DNA from: Aquatica leii | Lineage: Eukaryota; Arthropoda; Insecta; Coleoptera; Lampyridae | Direction of reading: 5' to 3' | Assembly: GCA_035610365.1 (NCBI GenBank) | Contig: CM069432.1 | Span: forward strand, 221,548,532 to 221,612,531 | DNA: 64,000 nucleotides | Part shown: positions 12,218-23,784 of the stretch, piece by piece | How positions within the stretch are numbered: position 1 is the stretch's first letter | How the letters are laid out: each line of letters begins with the position of its first letter | Notes under the pieces: generated by a model | Databases searched by the model: none | Told to the model about the DNA's origin: nothing | The model's input: only the letters and a program-made list of their open reading frames with translations | Translations under genes and position numbers: made by a program

Positions 12218-12555
12218 CGGCGTTTCCCAGGATTGGTGTTACTAGAGGTGTGTGGAACTCAGAATTGTTGAATTTTAGTTTAATGTTTTTTAATTAAGTT
12301 CCGTATTTCCGTTTCAGGTAAAGTGTTTAATCAAAGTAGTTAGATCATTCTGAAATTCTGTATAGAGCCATAATTTGTCATTCTGAACAACTACAACTGA
12401 ACTAAAACTGAAATAGTTCTTCCACAACTGTCAAGGCCTATGTGATTTTATAAAATCAAAAGTACACTAAAAATAAGTTTTAAACTATGCAGGACTTAAT
12501 TACAAAAAATTTTTAGTTCCCCACAATTCTTGTAACATCACTCCTGGGACCCGCT
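12218..12555. mobile_element. Non-autonomous DNA element (MITE) with ~45-bp TIRs
   Basis: The left end CGGCGTTTCCCAGGATTG continues GGTGTTACTAGAGG...GTGGAACT. It is matched in inverted orientation by the right end CAGCGGGTCCCAGGAGTGATG...GTGGGGAACT. The interior has no reading frame. The CAGCGG-like tip would suit a hAT element, but no convincing 8-bp target duplication is visible, so the superfamily is open. Confidence 0.6.
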
Positions 12556-12900
12556 GTTTATACAGAGTTGCCCACTTGCCCTTCTATTTTCTATAGTAAC
12601 TTTAATAATAATTTTACAAAAAAACACCCTATATATTTTGTATTTTTGAAATTCTCATAAACAAAAGAACGTTTTGTTTATTGATATGTTGATTTTGAAG
12701 CAAATTTGTTGTAAAAGGGCCTTATTGATTGTTTTTTAACGACTACAGGAAGATTATCAAAAATCCATGTTTTCAAATGGAATACTCTATACATTTTTTC
12801 ATGAATGGATTTCCTATTAAGTTTACTTTAATTTTTATTAAATAAGTGTTAGACCTATAAGTAATCGTTTTGGAGATAATTACCGTAGTTTGAATTGTCT
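12556..12900. repeat. Probable decayed DNA-transposon end
   Basis: The run contains phrases typical of mariner-like non-coding ends in insects (AAACACCCTATATATTTTG, GGAATACTCTATACATTTT) and changes composition relative to its flanks. No partner end or frame was found, and 12901-13260 shows nothing further. Confidence 0.3.
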
Positions 12901-13260
12901 TGTTTTTTCGCTCAATCCTTGTACTAAAATTAAAATAAACCACAAAAAATAACGCAATTTGCTTTAAAAATTCAATTCTTACGATTTAAAGCGTGTTCTT
13001 ACTCAATAAAACAGAAAAATGAAAAAAATTGCGATTAGGTATTAAAATGTTATTCCCATAATCTGCTGTTCTTTAATCTTAACTACATTTAACAAGTGTT
13101 GCTACGCAAATAACAATTGCAATACGCTGACGACGTACGTCAGTTTAATTGCACTTTATTTGTGTTTGACAAAGTATCGTCTTTGCTTTGTTTAAAACCA
13201 TTAGAATCTAATGAAAACTGTCACCTTTTCTAAATAACATATTGGTAGATATTATATAAT

Positions 13261-13505
13261 ATTAAGCTTTTGCGGTTATGTTTATGATTATAAGCGACTT
13301 TCGGCTTAGACCGCGTCGTAGTTAAACACCCAGACTTAGGCTTTGTCCTAGTCTCCCCTTGAGAGTCAAAACAAGAAGTCTTGGTCTTTGCCGTATTGTC
13401 GTTCGTAAACCCAAACAAACTGATGTTTCGCAAGACATTGCAGCTTGCATCTTCAGAGTGATAAATGTTACTGAAGAAAAAAGTGTAAGTGACGATATTT
13501 ATACC
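13261..13505 (-). repeat. Penelope-associated terminal repeat, single arm
   Basis: The region matches 7757-7945 in the same orientation: GATTATAAGCGACTT, CACCCAGACTTAGGC, AACAAGAAGTC, then the shared CATTGCAGCTTGCATC and CTTCAGAGTG segment. It begins 15-20 bp beyond the end of the GIY-YIG pseudogene read on the minus strand, so it is placed as the 3' pseudo-LTR of that Penelope element. The minus frame 13230-13433 is incidental. Confidence 0.7.
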
Positions 13506-13519
13506 AATAGCAATAAACG

Positions 13520-14850
13520 TAATTAACGGACCTTATCTTTCCGTTACCGCTTGACTGACTTCGTTATTTTTCGGAGTAAGTGTTTGTGTCCTTTCCAAGA
13601 AGGTTGATCTTTGTCTTAAAGAATATAATACTGGTAGCTAAGATTTGCTGAGTTTTAAACAGTCTTCTTGGTTCATATTACATGGATGTTTTTATTTCCA
13701 CAGCTTTGCGGATTAGTCTGGGAAAGTAGAAAGGAGTTCTAGCCAACACTTTAGTTTGGTCAAAGTTCAGCGTGTGTCCTTGGTTCCACACGTGCTCTGC
13801 CACTGCTGACTAAGTAACTCTGCGGTGTTTGCAGTCAGCCATATGTTTAACTTTAATAGAGCGTCCCGTCTATCCTATACAACTTGATCCACAGGAACAA
13901 GGAATTTTGTAAACTCCGGCATGTTTTAGAGCCCCTTGCATGTCTTTAGCAGATGTAAACCAGGTGTTCAGGGTATCCTTAGTCGTAAAGAAAGTCCATT
14001 TTGTTGTAGGGACTCCAACAATGTTTCCTTCCTTCATTATCTGACACACGTATAGCTCTTTTAACTAAAGTATGCAAAATAGTATTCTTCTCTACTGGAA
14101 GGCTGGTGAGACTTGGCGTTTAAGTATCTATTAGTGTGCGTTTTCTTTCTATAAACGGAATGCCCCAATTTTCCGTTATTTTTTGAATGAACTGATTTAG
14201 TTCATCTTTGCCATGAGGCCATACAACAAACGTATCATCAACATATCTGAACCAAGTTTTTGGTTTTAATTCAACATTTTTCATAATTTCAGTTTCAAAA
14301 TATTTCATGTAAATATTGGCTATAACTGGAGAGAGCGGTGAACCCATGACCGCTTCTTTTATTTGTTTAAACAAGTTGTCGTTATAACTGAAATAAGTAT
14401 TTTTAAGGCAGAGTTCGATGAGCAGAATTTCTTCTTCAGTAATTTTCTCCTTGAGCAAAAACAACACTTTGTCGACCGGAACTTTAGTAAAAAGAGATAC
14501 CACGTCAAAGCTGACTAGGATATCTTCTTTTGTTATACGCAAGTTCTTGATTTTCTCTACAAAGTCTGTAGAATCTTTAATGTGAGTTTCTGTATATCCT
14601 GTCAACGGCAACAGTTTTGCAGCTAGATAACGTGCTAACGATTGGGTTGGTGAAATGATGGTGCTCACTATCGGTCGAAGGGTGTCTCTTTCTTTGTGTA
14701 TCTTAGGAAGACCGTAGATTCGTGGCATAACTGGATTTTTGACAATCAAAATTTGTTTCTTATTAATATCTATAGTAGTGGAGTTTTTGATGGCAGAGTT
14801 TACTTTAGTGCATAAGGAGTTTAAAAGGTTTCTCTGTAGACGTATGTAGC
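13520..14850 (-). pseudogene. Penelope-like element: reverse transcriptase plus GIY-YIG endonuclease
   Basis: On the minus strand an open stretch from about 14850 to 14120 encodes the Penelope RT core: MPRIYGLPKIHK, LRPIVSTIISPTQSLA, VSFDVVSLFTKVPVD, AVMGSPLSPVIANIYM and the catalytic RYVDDTFVVW. After a break it continues through a linker to GVYKIPCSCGSSCIG, the GIY-YIG-type endonuclease core, then AVAEHVWNQGHTLNFDQTK and a PRLIRKAVEI-like end. Stops and frameshifts appear in the linker and nuclease. The RT block is nearly intact over 210 residues. The N-terminus is missing, so this copy is 5'-truncated, and its 3' terminal repeat follows at 13261-13505. Confidence 0.92.
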
Positions 14851-15109
14851 AATACTAAACAAGAGTAGTTCACTTCAGTGTAGTTTTTCCCGCTAAAAAT
14901 AAGTCAAATAATTTTAGTAACGTAATCTTAAAGTGCGCACTAATGAAATTTATTTTTTACGCGTTAAAAAAATTTATATAGATTCAAAAATATAGTCAAG
15001 TTTTCTATTATTTTAAAGGAATTTAGTATAAGTATAGTTAGTTAACATCACAATGTTTAAAAATAGAATTTTTTATTGGTCATGGTATTGTTACTATAAC
15101 CACATTTGT

Positions 15110-15808
15110 ACTGGGGGCAACTTTGATCACGCCTTACGGGCAATTTTGATCACCTGTTACTAATTACCGTACAATTCATTATAATAGGTATCTACCTACG
15201 TAGACGAGAGAAAATGCCGCCGATACATAAAAGAAAATTAGGAGTTAGTCATTATAAAGATTACCATGGAAACAAAATAGAAAAGACTTTGCAAAGAATA
15301 GTTGATGATGAATGGCCAATTCGGAGGGCTGTAAATGAATACAACATTCCGTATAGTACACTATACAACAAATTTAATGGCAGGCATATACAATCCGTTG
15401 ATCACCCAACCCTGTATACTTTTAATGAAGAAAAGGCGTTTATTACAGCTGCTGTAACTTGTGAAGACTGGGGATATCCGCTAACGAAGGCAGTCCTTCA
15501 GTGGATTGCTAAAAATTATATAGATAGCATAGGGCGAACTAGAATAGCATCTTGTGCAATTATTTTTGTATTGCTTAAGTTTACTAAAAAACTATTTAAT
15601 AAAAAGTTTAAGCAATAATCTTGTATTTTTACTCAAAATTTAGTCAATCGAGCAGTTTAGACCTTTTTGTTATGGTATACTCAATATAAATTTGTAGTCT
15701 CATCAGCAGGTTGTGACATGGGACTGAAATGAAATGAAATGGGGTAACTTTATTTTGTAGTAATTTATTATTTATTTTGTATATGTGATCAAATTTGCCC
15801 CAACTGGG
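15110..15808 (+). mobile_element. Internally deleted pogo-type element
   Basis: The left end CTGGGGGCAACTTTGATCAC and the inverted right end CAGTTGGGGCAAATTTGATC form short terminal repeats. Extra copies of the GGGCAA.TTTGATCA motif lie just inside the left end (about 15137-15160) and just outside the right end (about 15806-15822). The interior keeps only the DNA-binding part of the transposase and then jumps to non-coding DNA, so the catalytic region has been deleted. A TTGCTTAAG/TTTAAGCAA hairpin (about 15571-15617) sits at the deletion junction. Confidence 0.65.
15214..15618 (+). pseudogene. Pogo/Tigger-type transposase, DNA-binding part only
   Basis: The 134-codon frame starts MPPIHKRKLG. 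A psq-type helix-turn-helix follows (IEKTLQRIVDDEWPIRRAV, then YNIPYSTLYNKFNG, about residues 25-57). Next comes the start of a CENP-B-type second helix-turn-helix (FNEEKAFITAAVTCEDWGYP, then QWIAKNYIDSIGRTRI, about residues 70-115). The last twenty residues are AT-coded and unlike the family, and the DDE catalytic domain is absent. The frame is intact for the part that remains, so it was probably shortened by an internal deletion before it decayed. Confidence 0.8.
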
Positions 15809-15851
15809 TATAATTTTGATCAGATTTTTGTATGATTGTTTTTTGTAAAAA

Positions 15852-16387
15852 TTTTTTTTCTCTATTTCGACATGAGAATTAGCCATTCTTACACTAAAAT
15901 CCGTGTAAGAATAAGCAAATTTTTACACGAATTTTAGTAATGTTAGTTTTTTCAAAGTTTGCATCTCTGCATCGTAAGTTGACGTTACATAAAAAAGAAA
16001 TCAAAATTATTGGAATTTAACAATTAAAATTCAAATTTTGATGCCAAGATAAAATAAACACGTTTTATTAATTCAAATTTATTTACTTATAAAAGTATAA
16101 AGAGATAATCTCGTATGATTTTAGGTTAACACATAAATTTCAGTATGTCAAAATATAAGTGTTGCCAATTCAATAAAATAATAAAGTTTCCCAATGTTGT
16201 TTTAAAATTAAAATTATACGAAAAATATTAATTATTGTATCAAAATAGAGAAAATAGTATAAAACACACGTCATAGAATACGTTCAATCACTCTACCGCT
16301 TCATAAACTCGCCGCTGCGCGGCTCGTGTATGAAACCCAGTCTCGTGATTGAAGCGCGTTCATTCTGTAACTTGTGTTTTAATATAC
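15852..16387 (-). repeat. Right arm of the 535-bp inverted repeat pair
   Basis: An inverted copy of 6500-7034, with the palindromic 131-bp unit at its outer end (16257-16387, TA on both sides) and the paired hairpins at its inner end. The two arms agree in order and extent, which argues that they were placed as one structure and not by separate MITE insertions. Confidence 0.85.
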
Positions 16388-16389
16388 TA

Positions 16390-17200
16390 TTATGATTTAA
16401 AATATCAGACTTAATTCTAAACACTACTAGCTACCAAAAGTCGTAATCTGATTTCAAAAAACTTATTCCTTAACACCATAAATCTTTATTTATTCTACAA
16501 AAACTATTTATTGATGATCAAAGTAACCCCGTTTTACGGTACAACAAAATTAACATTAACACAACTTTAAAATCCGTTACAATAGAAACATACATGCCAA
16601 GAAATATCACAATATGTAATGTATACATATATCGGGTGTAGAATGGGACAACGCAACATAAGAAATTTAATGCTAAATGTTTAATGTCTAATTATTAGTC
16701 CCCTAGTTATTTTAGAAAAAAAATGTCATTTAGGTTTATTGTAGAAACAATATTTTGCATCTACGTATACTACTGGTTTTCATTTTTGAGATTATTGTAG
16801 CAAAAAAAAAGAGAAACTAGAGCATAATTTACGAAAATAAAGGAAGCTTTAAAATAATAGGAAACAAAAACAAAACAATAAAAAATCCAACAAAATGTTA
16901 ATAACACGTTAACAAATTAGTTCATTGTTTTCCGTAAAGTATCTGAATAGACTAATTCCACGCTATAAGACGGATGATCCGATTGTACGAAAATTTGTAA
17001 CTACTGGTACAGTTTTAAAAAATTGCAAATGTAATAACAAACAAAATAGATAACATGCTGATAATGAAAGCCAGTTTATTGTTTTGCTAGTTATGACACC
17101 AAATCCTCAAACAAGTGTAAGCGTAATTGCAACTAACACAGAAATACATTTCACCGGAGTGCAAAAAGCATTTCCATTTCTATAAATATCAGTTACATTA
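16390..17200. other. AT-rich sequence, nothing recognised
   Basis: No frame, terminal repeat or transposon motif was identified between the right inverted arm and the mariner relic. A short AGAATGGGACAACGC stretch near 16640 stands out slightly in composition but was not assigned. Confidence 0.5.
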
Positions 17201-17204
17201 ATAA

Positions 17205-17850
17205 TCGCTTCTAAGTGATTTAGAAAAAAGAAATATGTTTTGTTTTGATATGGTAAACACATGTAACGAAGACGGAGAATTTCTACAACATATTTTATTT
17301 ACGGACCAAGCAACGTTTACTATAATATGCAGATTTGCAGAATGTGTGTAACTAAAAATTTACACCTTGTTTTAAATGCTACTGAGTACTAAGTAAAGAT
17401 TAATGTATAGGTGGGAATATTGGGTCATCATATTATAGAACCATTGTTTTTAAACGAAAATTTAACAGCTATTATATTTTTACAACTGCTGCATGATGAA
17501 GTAGCTTTAGCACTAGAAAACATTAGAAGAAATCAACAAAAAAATTGTTTTAAATGGATGGTTGCCCTGCGTACAAGAGCTGCGACGTGTGAAAATTCTT
17601 GAATAACGGTTTTGCAAACATCTTTATTGGTCTAAGTTCTTTAATTAGTTAGCCAACTAGATCTTCTGATCTTTTGCCTAACGATTTTTATATTTGAAGA
17701 TATTTAAAATCACTATACATTTTTTTTAAAAATTTAGAAAAATTTACAGATAAAATTCGAACTGAATTCCGAAAGATAACTTCTTACCAACTTGCACACG
17801 TTAGAAGAACATTTTTTTTTAGCGGCAAATAGTTATTTATTTGAACATTT
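17205..17850 (+). pseudogene. Tc1/mariner-type transposase relic
   Basis: Frame fragments in order: FCFDMVNTCNEDGEFLQHI, ILFTDQATFT (catalytic first block, D retained), a decayed region, GILGHHIIEPLFLNENL in a new frame at 17411, then KNCFKWMVALRTRAATC at the place where MWFQHDGAPAH normally stands, and a degraded RSPDL/FFLWGY/HFEHLL-like end to about 17850. It belongs to the same broad DUF4817 group as 4181-5757 but is a different lineage. No terminal repeats were found. 17851-18230 holds only AT-rich DNA. Confidence 0.75.
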
Positions 17851-18232
17851 ATTGTAATCAGTTGATTTTTATTATTTATTTAATTGTTTAATTAAAATAA
17901 ATAAATTTTTGTAATATTGTTACTAGAAATTCTAATGATTGTTTTAGATGGTATAATTTTCAATAAATCTTTATTAAAAAAAGAATTTTTGAGTTTTCTG
18001 ATAATGTAATGTAATATATTTTTAAATAATTAAAAAAAACAAATTACAATAATGGACAAGACTAGCTGAAGTACAATAATCATTTAATGGCTTCATGGCT
18101 AACTAATTCTTGTTAAATAAATAATAAATAATTTTTCATATTATTTTCTGTCTCAGAATATCAAGAATTAAAAACAAAAAGAAAAAACTTAAATATAATT
18201 TTCCTCTAAAATAACTAGGGGAGACAACAGTT

Positions 18233-20240
18233 GGACATTAAATATTTAGTAATAAAATCCCTATGTTGCGTTGTTCGATTCTACACTCGGTATATATTCC
18301 TCTCAACCTAAATATAGATAAACAAGAAATAAAACGACTTTTAAACCAGCTACCGGAACCGTTACTTATTCTTGAAGATTTTAACAGCTTTAATAACATG
18401 TGGGGATCTAATAACATAAACAGAAGTGACAAAATTAGTGAAGATATTATGGATACATAACTTAAACGATGGAACCAAGATGTATTTCTGTATCCGCACA
18501 AGTAAGTTTTCGACAATAGACTTTACCATATGTCGAAATACGAAATATAAACTGAGAAAAAACTATACAGCTTACAGACATACTAAATGTAGATAATAGT
18601 TATACCTATTATAAAATGCACAAAATATAACTAACATTCTAGCGGACACTTTTTCATAAAAACAAAGCTAATAGTATAACATATACACCAGAATTTTTAA
18701 CATATAACTAGAAATAGAAAACCAACAGACAAATACAGAAAATACAACAGATAATAGCACCTTTCAGAATTAGGAAATTAAAAAACATAAATAACGGGAA
18801 TATAATAAATATCCCGACACATGAAGAGAAGTTATCACCATACGAATATTAAAACCCCACAAATATAAAACAGGTCCAAAAAACTACATGCCAATAGCAC
18901 TATCAAATTGTTTGAGTAAAGTATCGTCGATTAATATAGTTTCTAGAAACCAACAATACTTTACTAAAAGAATAAAGTGGTTTTAGAAAAGATCGAAGCG
19001 CCAGAGATCAAATCGTAGCAATAGAAACAGAAGTGCAAACTGTTTTCTAGAAGAACAATGCATTTTAGTAAATGGAAACAACCCTGCAACACTCTATCCT
19101 AAAACTAAATAATACAAATGTTAAATATGTAACTTCAGTAAAATTGCTCGGGGTCACACTAGATACAAAAGTTATTTGGGTACCACATATTTTAATATTA
19201 AAGAGGGAATGTAAACGAAAACTAAATATTATGAAAACTATCGCTCACTTAAAATGGAAAGCACATAGGAAAACAATCATAAACATACAAAAAAACCTCA
19301 TCAGGTCACAAGTGATAAATTGACTACATTGTGTACGCAACTGCATAACCATCTACACTAAGATTCAATGCATAATACTACTCTCAGACTAGCTACAGAA
19401 GCATTTTGCACAAGCCAGTATACTAGTAGAAGCTGGAGAACTACCCCTAAAAACTAAAATACAGCGATTAATATTAAACTACGCCATTAAACTCACAAGC
19501 AATTTTAGCAATTTAACGTACAATACAATAATAAAAAATCAAACAAAACTCAAATCAATAACTTCACTACCACAAAAAATTGTCTCCTTCCTCAAAAAAA
19601 TACAACACAAGTATCTATTTTACAATCACAGCACAAACACCTTCCATGGCTGATTAATCTATTCAAAATTAATTCTAGCAAAATATTCTAAATCCGAAAC
19701 TCTACCAGAGCTTTACCAAAATCTTTTTAAAAACATCCAAAACAAACACTCACAATATCGTTTCATATAAACAGACGGATCGAGATAAAGTAACAACACA
19801 GGAGCAGCATATCTACAGCCAAAACCTTAGTCTCAAAACAGCAACCGACATCATTAAAACAAAAAACTACAACAAACTAAGGGATATAAAAGACAATAGA
19901 CAGTACGGGAAGAAAGGAAAACGCAAGCTGTAATCACGAGACTGCGAGTAGGACACACTCGGCTTACACAGAGCTACCTGATCCAAAAACGTGAACCTGT
20001 CATGTGCGAATTGTGCAATAGTCTCACAACAGTAGAGTACATTATAACAAAATGTAACAAACACACCAACGAAAAGCCACAATACAAGATACCAACCGCA
20101 CTAAAAGAAGCACTCAACGACAACGCAGATATTACTAAGGTTATTAGATTTTTAAAACAGATACGATTATTTAACTGCTTGTAAACATAATAATGTAGCA
20201 AAAAACTAATGTAATTATAGTTATAAAACAAGGATAACAA
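18233..20240 (+). pseudogene. Jockey/I-type non-LTR retrotransposon, heavily decayed
   Basis: Plus-strand fragments follow the order of a Jockey/I-group ORF2. The endonuclease part is near 18260 (SVYIPLNLNIDKQEI, then QLPEPLLILEDFNSFNNMWG with the DFN box, and FSTIDFTICR). RT pieces lie near 18880-19330 (YMPIALSNCLSK; LNNTNVKYVTSVKLLGVTLD). An RNase H-like TDGSR remnant is at about 19770. The C-terminal block near 19930-20184 is best preserved: ITRLRVGHTRLTQSYLI, then VMCELCNSLTTVEYII with a C-x2-C zinc knuckle, and ITKVIRFLKQIRLFNCL before the stop at 20182. Many stops and a missing RT catalytic box show a long-dead copy. No poly(A) tail is visible. Confidence 0.85.
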
Positions 20241-20244
20241 GTAA

Positions 20245-21170
20245 TCGTCAAGTACTTCTTGAAAAGTTGAACGGTATTTAATGATTTATCTGGAAAATGA
20301 AAACAATTACTAATTTTACATGCTGGTTATGAGCAAGGTTTTGTTGAAAATATTTTGTTATTTTTTGAAGGCAAGGAATCAAGAAATTACGACAAAGAAA
20401 TGAATGAACGGTGTAAAATATGAAAAATTGGTTACAATTATGGAATAAGGCATTTGAACCAGATATGGTTTGATCTGAGATGGCAGCTAAAAATAAAACT
20501 TTTATGTTTAAAGTAAAAAAAAAACTATAAAAAGTTTTATCAAATGGGTCCAGTACTAACTGAAAAAATTGTGCAGAACATACGATAATATCTATTAATA
20601 ATAACAGTGATACGACTATGCTTTCTTATTCTGGGTGTTTGACTAGTGTTGTATTGATTTATTGGGTTATAAATCGAAAAGAAAGTTAATGCATGGATGT
20701 CGAATTTTAAATTGTTTTCTTTTTTTTTATAACTAGTTAAATGCTAAACGTTTTGTTGACTTTTTATGTAGTGAATTTTGAGATGCAGTTAAAGATCGTC
20801 CATTTAATATTTACCAAGATATGTATTCACAATTAAATGCAGCATTAATCTACAATTCAATAATTGTCCGTCAATAGTTAAACAAACATTTTTTTATCGG
20901 TGGATAAGCAGTAACAGGTTTGTGTTGTGACTTTGTACTAGAATAAGGTAAACGTGTCTTGATGCATTTCTAGAACAAGGACGAGTAGCTGACGAAGGCT
21001 ACATTTGGTAAGTGATTTTTGTATTTTTAAAAGTATATTATATACCAAAGTTAAGAAGTATATTATTATAGCTCTTGCTACAAGATTATTTTGCGTGACA
21101 CAGAGCGTCGAGAGATATAAGTTTCAAATACTGTTGTAATATTTTAAAGCGTAGTTTATATATAGTTAAC
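20245..21170. other. AT-rich sequence, nothing recognised
   Basis: Short open runs occur (for example near 20290-20470) but none belongs to a family I know. No repeats were noticed up to the MITE at 21177. Confidence 0.5.
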
Positions 21171-21176
21171 GAACAA

Positions 21177-21468
21177 GGTTGTTAACGATAGGGATTAATA
21201 ATCGAGACATTTTAACGCCGTGAGTGAGTGTAGCGAGCGAACGCGTTAATATTGTCGAGATTATTTGTCGCCGATTAACAAACAAGTTAGTTTTAAAGTT
21301 TTTCCGGTGATTGGACGTTGGTAAACCGTGTAAAGTTATAAGACAACTATACCATACGTAACCCGATGTTATATCTAGTAGTCGTGCAATATCGTTAAAT
21401 CGGTGGTTGCTAACGATTTCATTGGTTGCTATACAAAATCGTTCATTAATAGGGATCATTAACGATCT
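21177..21468. mobile_element. MITE-like element with an internal 69-bp hairpin
   Basis: The ends (GTTGTTAACGATAGGGATTA on the left, TAGGGATCATTAACGATC on the right) are loosely inverted. Inside, AATAATCGAGACATTTTAACGC (21197-21218) is inverted at 21243-21265 with only a few mismatches. The loop GTGAGTGAGTGTAGCGAGCG is GC-rich. The whole block is richer in CG dinucleotides than its flanks and has no meaningful frame (the minus frame 21166-21459 is a by-product). The superfamily is unknown. Confidence 0.5.
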
Positions 21469-21713
21469 GTTTCTGATACATTATTATACGTTAATATTGT
21501 TATTAACAGACGATCGACGGAAATAATTTATTTTACTATTAGAGTTTATTAATTTTAAGTGTTAACAAATAAAGCTTTTAATCGAAATAATAATATTAAG
21601 TTAAAAATAAATTAACAGTGTTTTGCTTTGTGGTTGTGACAGTTGTCAACAGATTAATGTTAATGAACTTTAACGTAATTATGATATAAATAACATTATT
21701 TAAAATCTAAAAT

Positions 21714-21760
21714 CTGTCGCTTATAATCATAAACGTAACAACCGCGACAGCTTAAGATTT
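21714..21760 (+). repeat. Short fragment of the Penelope-associated repeat
   Basis: GTCGCTTATAATCATAAACG followed by AACAACCGCGACAGCTTAAG matches the right end of the repeat at 8066-8110 over about 47 bp. It is an isolated piece with no coding neighbour. Confidence 0.65.
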
Positions 21761-22193
21761 TATATTATTTAAAACCTTTATTACTTAACACATATTTAAA
21801 TTATTAAAATTCACAGTTAGACGCAAACTTCTAATAACAATCGGCAGCGACTTTCAAAAACTTTGGGAGGTGCTGCATTTTGGTGAAACAATTGACATAT
21901 ACATTTTATTCTTTAATGAAAATAAATTTTTGGTTTTCAATAAATGTTCAAATATATCCCTGTAGAACTTTTAATTGACGTAATTAAATTATAAATAAAA
22001 TACTATTTATCATGTCAAGTCAATTATAATTAAAATGTTTGTAACATATTTCGACTTGGTAAATAAAATTAAGGTCACTATCAGACAAAACGTTTTTTAC
22101 ACTTAAGTTAACAATGACAAAGTTAATTAAATTAAAATATTGAAGAAGTGACTAAATAAAAGACGACACAATATAAAGTTAGGACAGACTTCA

Positions 22194-22371
22194 CCCGGTT
22201 GCATAAAGCATTGTTAACTTTTGACGATGTAGTTAACTACCCGATCATGTTGTTAAGCGTCGTCATTGGCACAAAATCAATTGTTTTGCTGACATCATTC
22301 TGAAAAACCAACGGTTTAGTTAAAAACGACGTCAGCCAACAACATAGTTAATTCTGCTTTATAAAACTGGG
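22194..22371. mobile_element. 178-bp PIF/Harbinger-like MITE
   Basis: The left end CCCGGTTGCATAAAGC and the inverted right end CCCAGTTTTATAAAGC form terminal repeats that continue inward to GTTAACT and ATTAACT. TCA flanks both sides (22191-22193 and 22372-22374), a 3-bp duplication of the TNA form expected for PIF/Harbinger. There is no coding sequence. The small size, symmetry and exact flanking triplet make the call fairly firm; the superfamily is inferred from the target site and tip. Confidence 0.7.
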
Positions 22372-22374
22372 TCA

Positions 22375-23118
22375 CACCAGTTTACTTTTACACTTTATTA
22401 CGAATGTGTCAATTTTATAGTTTTTAAGGCATTATACTAAATTAAACGATATAGATTTGGTGTAAAAATAATAATAATAAAAAAAAGGAAATTTTGTCAT
22501 AAAATTTAGTATTTAGTTTTTTAAACAACTTTTTTTTGTATCATCAACGCAAAGCAACATATCAAAAAATCATTCTGTTTGCAACGTTATAGTAAACTGC
22601 AAAAATTTAAACCTGTACTTTTTTAAATAACTAAAGTATGAGAGTGATGTAGATGTAGATAATATTTAAAGTAACAGTGGTTGTGATATTGAATCAAATG
22701 TTTCTCTTACTTGTGGTGGTCTTATAAGATTAAAAAAAGTTGTAATGTTTCAGACAACGCAATTTTATCGAAACAAAAAATAACAGAATCAACAGCGGAT
22801 ATGTAAACGTTTATTTAGTTCACAACAATTTTAGAATAAAAAAATGAGCAAATGTAAGCAGATATTTTAATTAATTAACTCTAATATTTAAGCTTTGTGT
22901 TTGCATTATTTATTAAATAAATTATTCACTTTGGTTGACTTTGTACTATTACTTTAGTTTAGTGAAATCAAAAATATCAAGATTAAAATACATACTACAT
23001 ATATGTAAGAAATATGGTAAATTTAATAAACATATTTGCTAAGAATGACAAAACAAGATGGTTTGAAGCAAAAAAGTGTGCAGTCATTTCTGAACTATTA
23101 TAAAATGCAAAAAACTAC
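22375..23118. other. AT-rich sequence, nothing recognised
   Basis: No frame or repeat structure is apparent between the MITE and the Penelope-associated fragment. Confidence 0.5.
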
Positions 23119-23120
23119 TA

Positions 23121-23217
23121 GTTCTACTTCTTGTTTTGGTTCTCAAAGAGAGACTAGGACTAAACCTAAAAAGTTGCTTATAATTGTAACTAAGATAATC
23201 GCAAAAGCTTAAGATTC
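23121..23217 (+). repeat. Fragment of the Penelope-associated repeat
   Basis: GTTCTACTTCTTGTTTTGG, GAGACTAGGACTAAACC, TTGCTTATAAT and GCAAAAGCTTAAGATT match the right arm at 7975-8110 with an internal deletion. It lies about 430 bp from the second Penelope element. The intervening 23218-23645 shows nothing else. Confidence 0.65.
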
Positions 23218-23784
23218 TATACGCAAAAAACTATTCTTTTGTTTCTAATCTTAATTAACCAGACCAAGCGTTGGGTTCAAAGCAACGTTAAAATCGTTGA
23301 TTGTAGTATTTACTGGAAGATGCTTAACTACGTTCTAATAAGTGTGAAACACGATTTTTTTCACCGCGCGCCATTCTCTATAAATTATCTTCACCGACTA
23401 GTGTCGTTACAGACGGTCAGCACAATATCTTACAAATGTTTTATCATCTAATGGCTCATTTTATAAACAAGGTTGCCATGATATATCGGTTCTGATTTAA
23501 ATTTGTTCCAATTTTTAATCAAATCGTGTTATTTTCCCCTATTTTTTTGTGAGTGACAAACTTATTTCAAATGTAATTCAATTTTATATTTCTTTGTTTT
23601 TATTACGTTTTTAAATATAATAACACTTAATACTGATGTTTTTTTGCACAAATTTTTTTGTTCTCACTTAGGAGGGGTAAGAAAAAACAAAAGTAATGTA
23701 TAATCAAAAATTACTAAATTTTAAAGCAAAAAAAGAAAATAATTAAGAAGATAAACTAGAATAATTGAACAGCGATTGAATTAC

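Noticed and set aside
13261..13505. Possible hammerhead ribozyme in the Penelope terminal repeat (CTGATG near 13423)
   Set aside because: The CTGATGA core is not complete and no GAAA segment with matching stems follows; the copy at 7757-8110 reads CTGACG at the same place.
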